Of a stretch of 22,566 bases of DNA, positions 22,201-22,566 are shown piece after piece. The stretch covers positions 1 to 22,566 of IMG/VR virus record IMGVR_UViG_3300032360_001532, one strand, 5' to 3'. Below the pieces are notes generated by a model. That model was not told where the DNA came from and searched no databases. It saw only the letters and a program-made list of their open reading frames with translations. A program made the position numbers and the translations under genes. Positions within the stretch are counted from its first letter, which is position 1; each line of letters opens with the position of its first letter. This DNA comes from a virus.

Positions 22201-22566
22201 CATGCCCGTGCTCGTCTTTCGGTATTACAAGAGAATGTTGCTTGGCTTACGCGGTATGCCCGCGTCGGCCACCGTAGGGGGCAAACAATACCCGGAATCC
22301 GCACTGAGGCTGAGCGTGACGAGGTGGATGGGCATATCAAGAATATCGAAATGTTGATTCCTGAGTTGGCGGAAATCAGGAACGCACTGTTTGCCAAGCG
22401 AGACATCCGGAATTTGATGAACAGACCCCGGATAGAGACAGACATTGGGATTGAAGTTGGTAAGGCACTTTCGCGGGTGGAGCCGTTTGAAAGAGAAAAT
22501 CGCTTTATTCCGGGCCGGGGAGCGCAGTTGGATCCGATCAACGATGTTCCACAGGTGGACTTCCGC
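16222..22566 (+). CDS. Second giant head-region protein, related to the first (partial, at least 2,115 aa)
   Basis: The frame is open from the ATG at 16222 to the last base with no stop, so the 3' end is missing. GGAG lies eight bases upstream and the ATG overlaps the previous stop (ATGA). It starts about 35 residues before module A (D47, D49, D51, G52, E56; GLVQEGTIWERP), lacking the N-terminal 600 residues of the first giant. An Arg-rich region follows (about 110-140), then module B (477-496), long Arg/Glu/Asp-rich helical stretches with the repeated REYVNPPDRxEDA motif, module C (from residue 1504), and two-helix repeats of the 'LSDDDLNARI...ALEGALRER' type (about 1225-1625). Almost no Cys and no transmembrane segment are seen. 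No enzymatic domain is visible in the sequenced part; by analogy one may follow beyond the edge. Function unknown; probably a packaged multidomain protein. Confidence 0.85.
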   Translation, partial: MRTKTPDSFMNEIALRARVYNNYPIEVKIRAIGKIPKVVPYDNNARDADGDGLVQEGTIWERPAGSRFISKLGQAIAAGMRAMPSSASLVDGDGRKITYKPGQHRNSPLRGGRRERRIRGRGQRRLRRAERGRARAEGDRARVEEAREEIYELDEQIQVLQGATSEASLARLLEAEAARGDEPMPENYRGFWDSFIAAFTGVQHTRRRRDRSLKDRNAADVAGGAAIRAEGARRQAGAENEPDREREMEFDDQVLPPDVDRDEHRRKLDEDDEYAEEWLRRLLEYATGKREGYVNPPDREEDASVRPDRAGSDVAPSGDDADSGILIDIDLATDEQIDAHIKDQEYLQGLTGEREGGRPHNPEYLGQLTAERNARRSQGEWEDPAVTKRNRQLQERVDSARQRLVEVFRDAENRGVRAPNQREVDEANRRFPVGQNADRPVGMPAQAWWQRRIVHRWRRDGFEGRAVHLERESAELEEKFGKYYDGDGVLNERGKLLDAVRREYLDYEIARAELRGEDGPVIDAGQQAINEAEERVAYWLNRRYSPQDDPEFDGNLEAWNRRLDRRVAESMAELNRLQAEHGDPDPLPPDPDVGGRSRTPGWMEIIDAPAEDILPARGTFTPPARPGVDTRLDEIRQQIEQGVEGDINRQERLIQLLVADLFEQGDEREQLERLAEVVEEAVAVNDGFAHNRLRRPYQGRLNQLRREYVNPPDRDEDAIPDEAFDRDDWDGNFANEPDPLERGRMLLNVAEDWDENRIYLARRTASILGADDRSAADGEMALLLQSRLDNDGQDRARVWTPGERPVTDVGQEEEFEALLGARDPDLFWPYEDWETPRLLESRDEIFDGYVNGDYEMEDEAPTGVLYYVQHMMLENELRVREGEPPLHDAEDYKRELALGKRIALGQREGTPESQGGGDPDPDASLPERPDLIKWWQWAAREIAEDHMAEGGERGRERMEALLEEGRGGADEFARLAVMLETIREVVPAGDRRGPLVTAIHHRMNDLRRGVDRERTPSHRRRAREINRRLLGEMNRNAREELGSDGTPFEFLDDEDDVFDGLSAAEIDAEFDRIRLAFPGGWEWVDDGNGNMIIRDQEHDLSDAVKNYMVRLEDRRHLLDQGWANDTRVAMILSDTADDNVESLAARQWRLDNFKRVLAHEDIQLPETRIEELNEEIDHRQASIRDRLNDLQPERDPRIAEVDAEVDPDDPEGRVRADRAQSLLDEPDAWTQEQIDEAVTLAQGLARVPLIDEDSRWDRFERLEQEILVRLDNDARLDADRRLPQTPDSGVDEVRFFNDAQFEAALRGISEEDLGRIIRNEDAGFERRRDEGGLGLRADALQRGDRAAIQRLARLEVDRRREAATPGRTKVDLADLSDDDLNARITRLHLADPVGNNEQVSAALEGALRERDRRAAGDPIATRRIEAVSDLDDDQIANEIDALPGQIDALGVGRPNIAVEYLQNRLLDLLSERNRRGWEQREAEGGGVVVDRVAADLLPNLNPFGPSPQLEEGRDWESQARDWTLDQQRAWLHADQRRLGDDFSPDGEVEMERRAVERALFQNFVYTDGGDVADDPLSVPLDEIIDQDLVAIRRRLMEDGWLNFGPNGPALLDMIEVEQLRRLFPDEGRTTGRVQRQRRDHAAKRRERVMRPYRDLLDQRPGFDETMDEDWEERFRKYEEDLEEQHTLETVLRAQAALEDLQDAVRANVNMTEMEKQALIAEHGVAWNKLGDLVDDLRNLLGDGDRAIADGQRAEILLERLVWNDRHAELAEHLLQDIMPGFAGHLDPGIKRRLKERLSERRPDDRAQAILSEEHANLYEELVRLPVGERRIAAADLLRKVGMANGNGDFDGHSESEVRGLLAEIEEIDYDERVITHLDRLENAPYGRVDEIDAIDNHAMSIVNYAAAGRLTPELIDAAIESLGKFEGGPDADLPANRHGRFIRRLRRKRGELIVLSDLLKREEEHPMGAGYNRMVDALTPKELLALDADGIKDHARARLSVLQENVAWLTRYARVGHRRGQTIPGIRTEAERDEVDGHIKNIEMLIPELAEIRNALFAKRDIRNLMNRPRIETDIGIEVGKALSRVEPFERENRFIPGRGAQLDPINDVPQVDFR
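16324..16551 (+). repeat. Shared module A, copy in second giant protein
   Basis: Residues 35-110: IPKVVPYDNNARDADGDG through KITYKPGQHRNSPLR. The Excalibur-like acidic residues D47, D49, D51 and E56 are all present. It lies at the very N-terminus here, against residue 636 in the first giant protein. Confidence 0.85.
17089..17130 (+). repeat. REGYVNPPDREEDA motif, copy 1
   Basis: Residues 290-303 of the second giant protein. A near copy is at 18337-18375. Both follow an Arg/Leu-rich helix and precede a very acidic stretch. Confidence 0.6.
17650..17709 (+). repeat. Shared module B, copy in second giant protein
   Basis: Residues 477-496, EEKFGKYYDGDGVLNERGKL. It is the partner of the copy at 11062-11121. 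In the second protein about 1,000 residues separate B from C, against about 40 in the first. Confidence 0.8.
18337..18375 (+). repeat. REYVNPPDRDEDA motif, copy 2
   Basis: Residues 706-718 of the second giant protein. It differs from copy 1 by loss of one Gly and a Glu-to-Asp change. Codons differ (AATCCTCCT against AATCCCCCC), so the copies are old. Confidence 0.6.
20731..20901 (+). repeat. Shared module C, copy in second giant protein
   Basis: Starts GPSPQLEEGRDW at residue 1504 and ends RRAVERALF near 1560, partner of 11239-11397. The preceding two-helix repeats (from 19906) share the 'acidic residue, D/E-L, R' start pattern with those after module C in the first giant. Confidence 0.8.

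Overview
This window looks like the head-morphogenesis region of a tailed double-stranded DNA phage or prophage with HK97-type head genes. The recognisable anchors are a large terminase subunit, a portal protein fused to a Mu gpF-like minor head domain, and a HK97-type prohead protease. No integrase, tRNA, rRNA, insertion sequence or CRISPR array was seen. TAA, TAG and TGA all end genes here, so the standard code applies. The host cannot be read from the sequence. Base composition looks moderate, low-to-mid 50s % GC by eye. The tandem 'GxxMxxGSYPI...AIxAxGR...HIxxRAxxLG' domain and the highly fused head genes remind me of actinobacterial and uncultivated aquatic phages, but that is inference.

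Layout. Minus strand, 1-1345: terL, with a possible second gene starting at its stop and leaving the window. Plus strand from about 1442: a possible 38-residue membrane peptide; the portal/MuF fusion (1561-3795); a 90-base gap with a hairpin, a 14-base palindrome and a possible promoter; the prohead protease with a long C-terminal extension (3886-5148); a 705-residue acidic, proline-rich protein with Cys motifs, a PepSY-like segment and two copies of a DUF6582-like domain (5151-7268); a small protein with a HiPIP-like four-cysteine signature (7279-7686); a 40-residue Pro/Lys peptide (7679-7801); a 2,621-residue giant protein (7819-15684); two small unknown genes (15688-15990, 15983-16225); and a second giant frame, open from 16222 to the end of the window (at least 2,115 residues). 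All plus-strand genes from 3886 on overlap or lie within about 20 bases of each other, so they read as one transcription unit. No stretch over 300 bases lacks a gene.

The most interesting part is the pair of giant proteins, which fill about 63% of the window. They share three modules in the same order: an Excalibur-like DxDxDG module, an 'FG[RK]YYDxDG' module and an 'EEGRDW...RRAVERALF' module. They are therefore diverged relatives, whatever their names. The complete one ends in a GNAT-acetyltransferase-like domain followed by a kinase-like domain with a PI3/PI4-kinase-type DRHxxN...IDFG signature. My working inference is that these are head-packaged, multi-domain 'polyvalent' proteins made next to the maturation protease, possibly cleaved by it, and possibly injected with the DNA to modify host targets. 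No major capsid protein, scaffold or small terminase gene was recognised; the capsid gene probably lies beyond the right edge.
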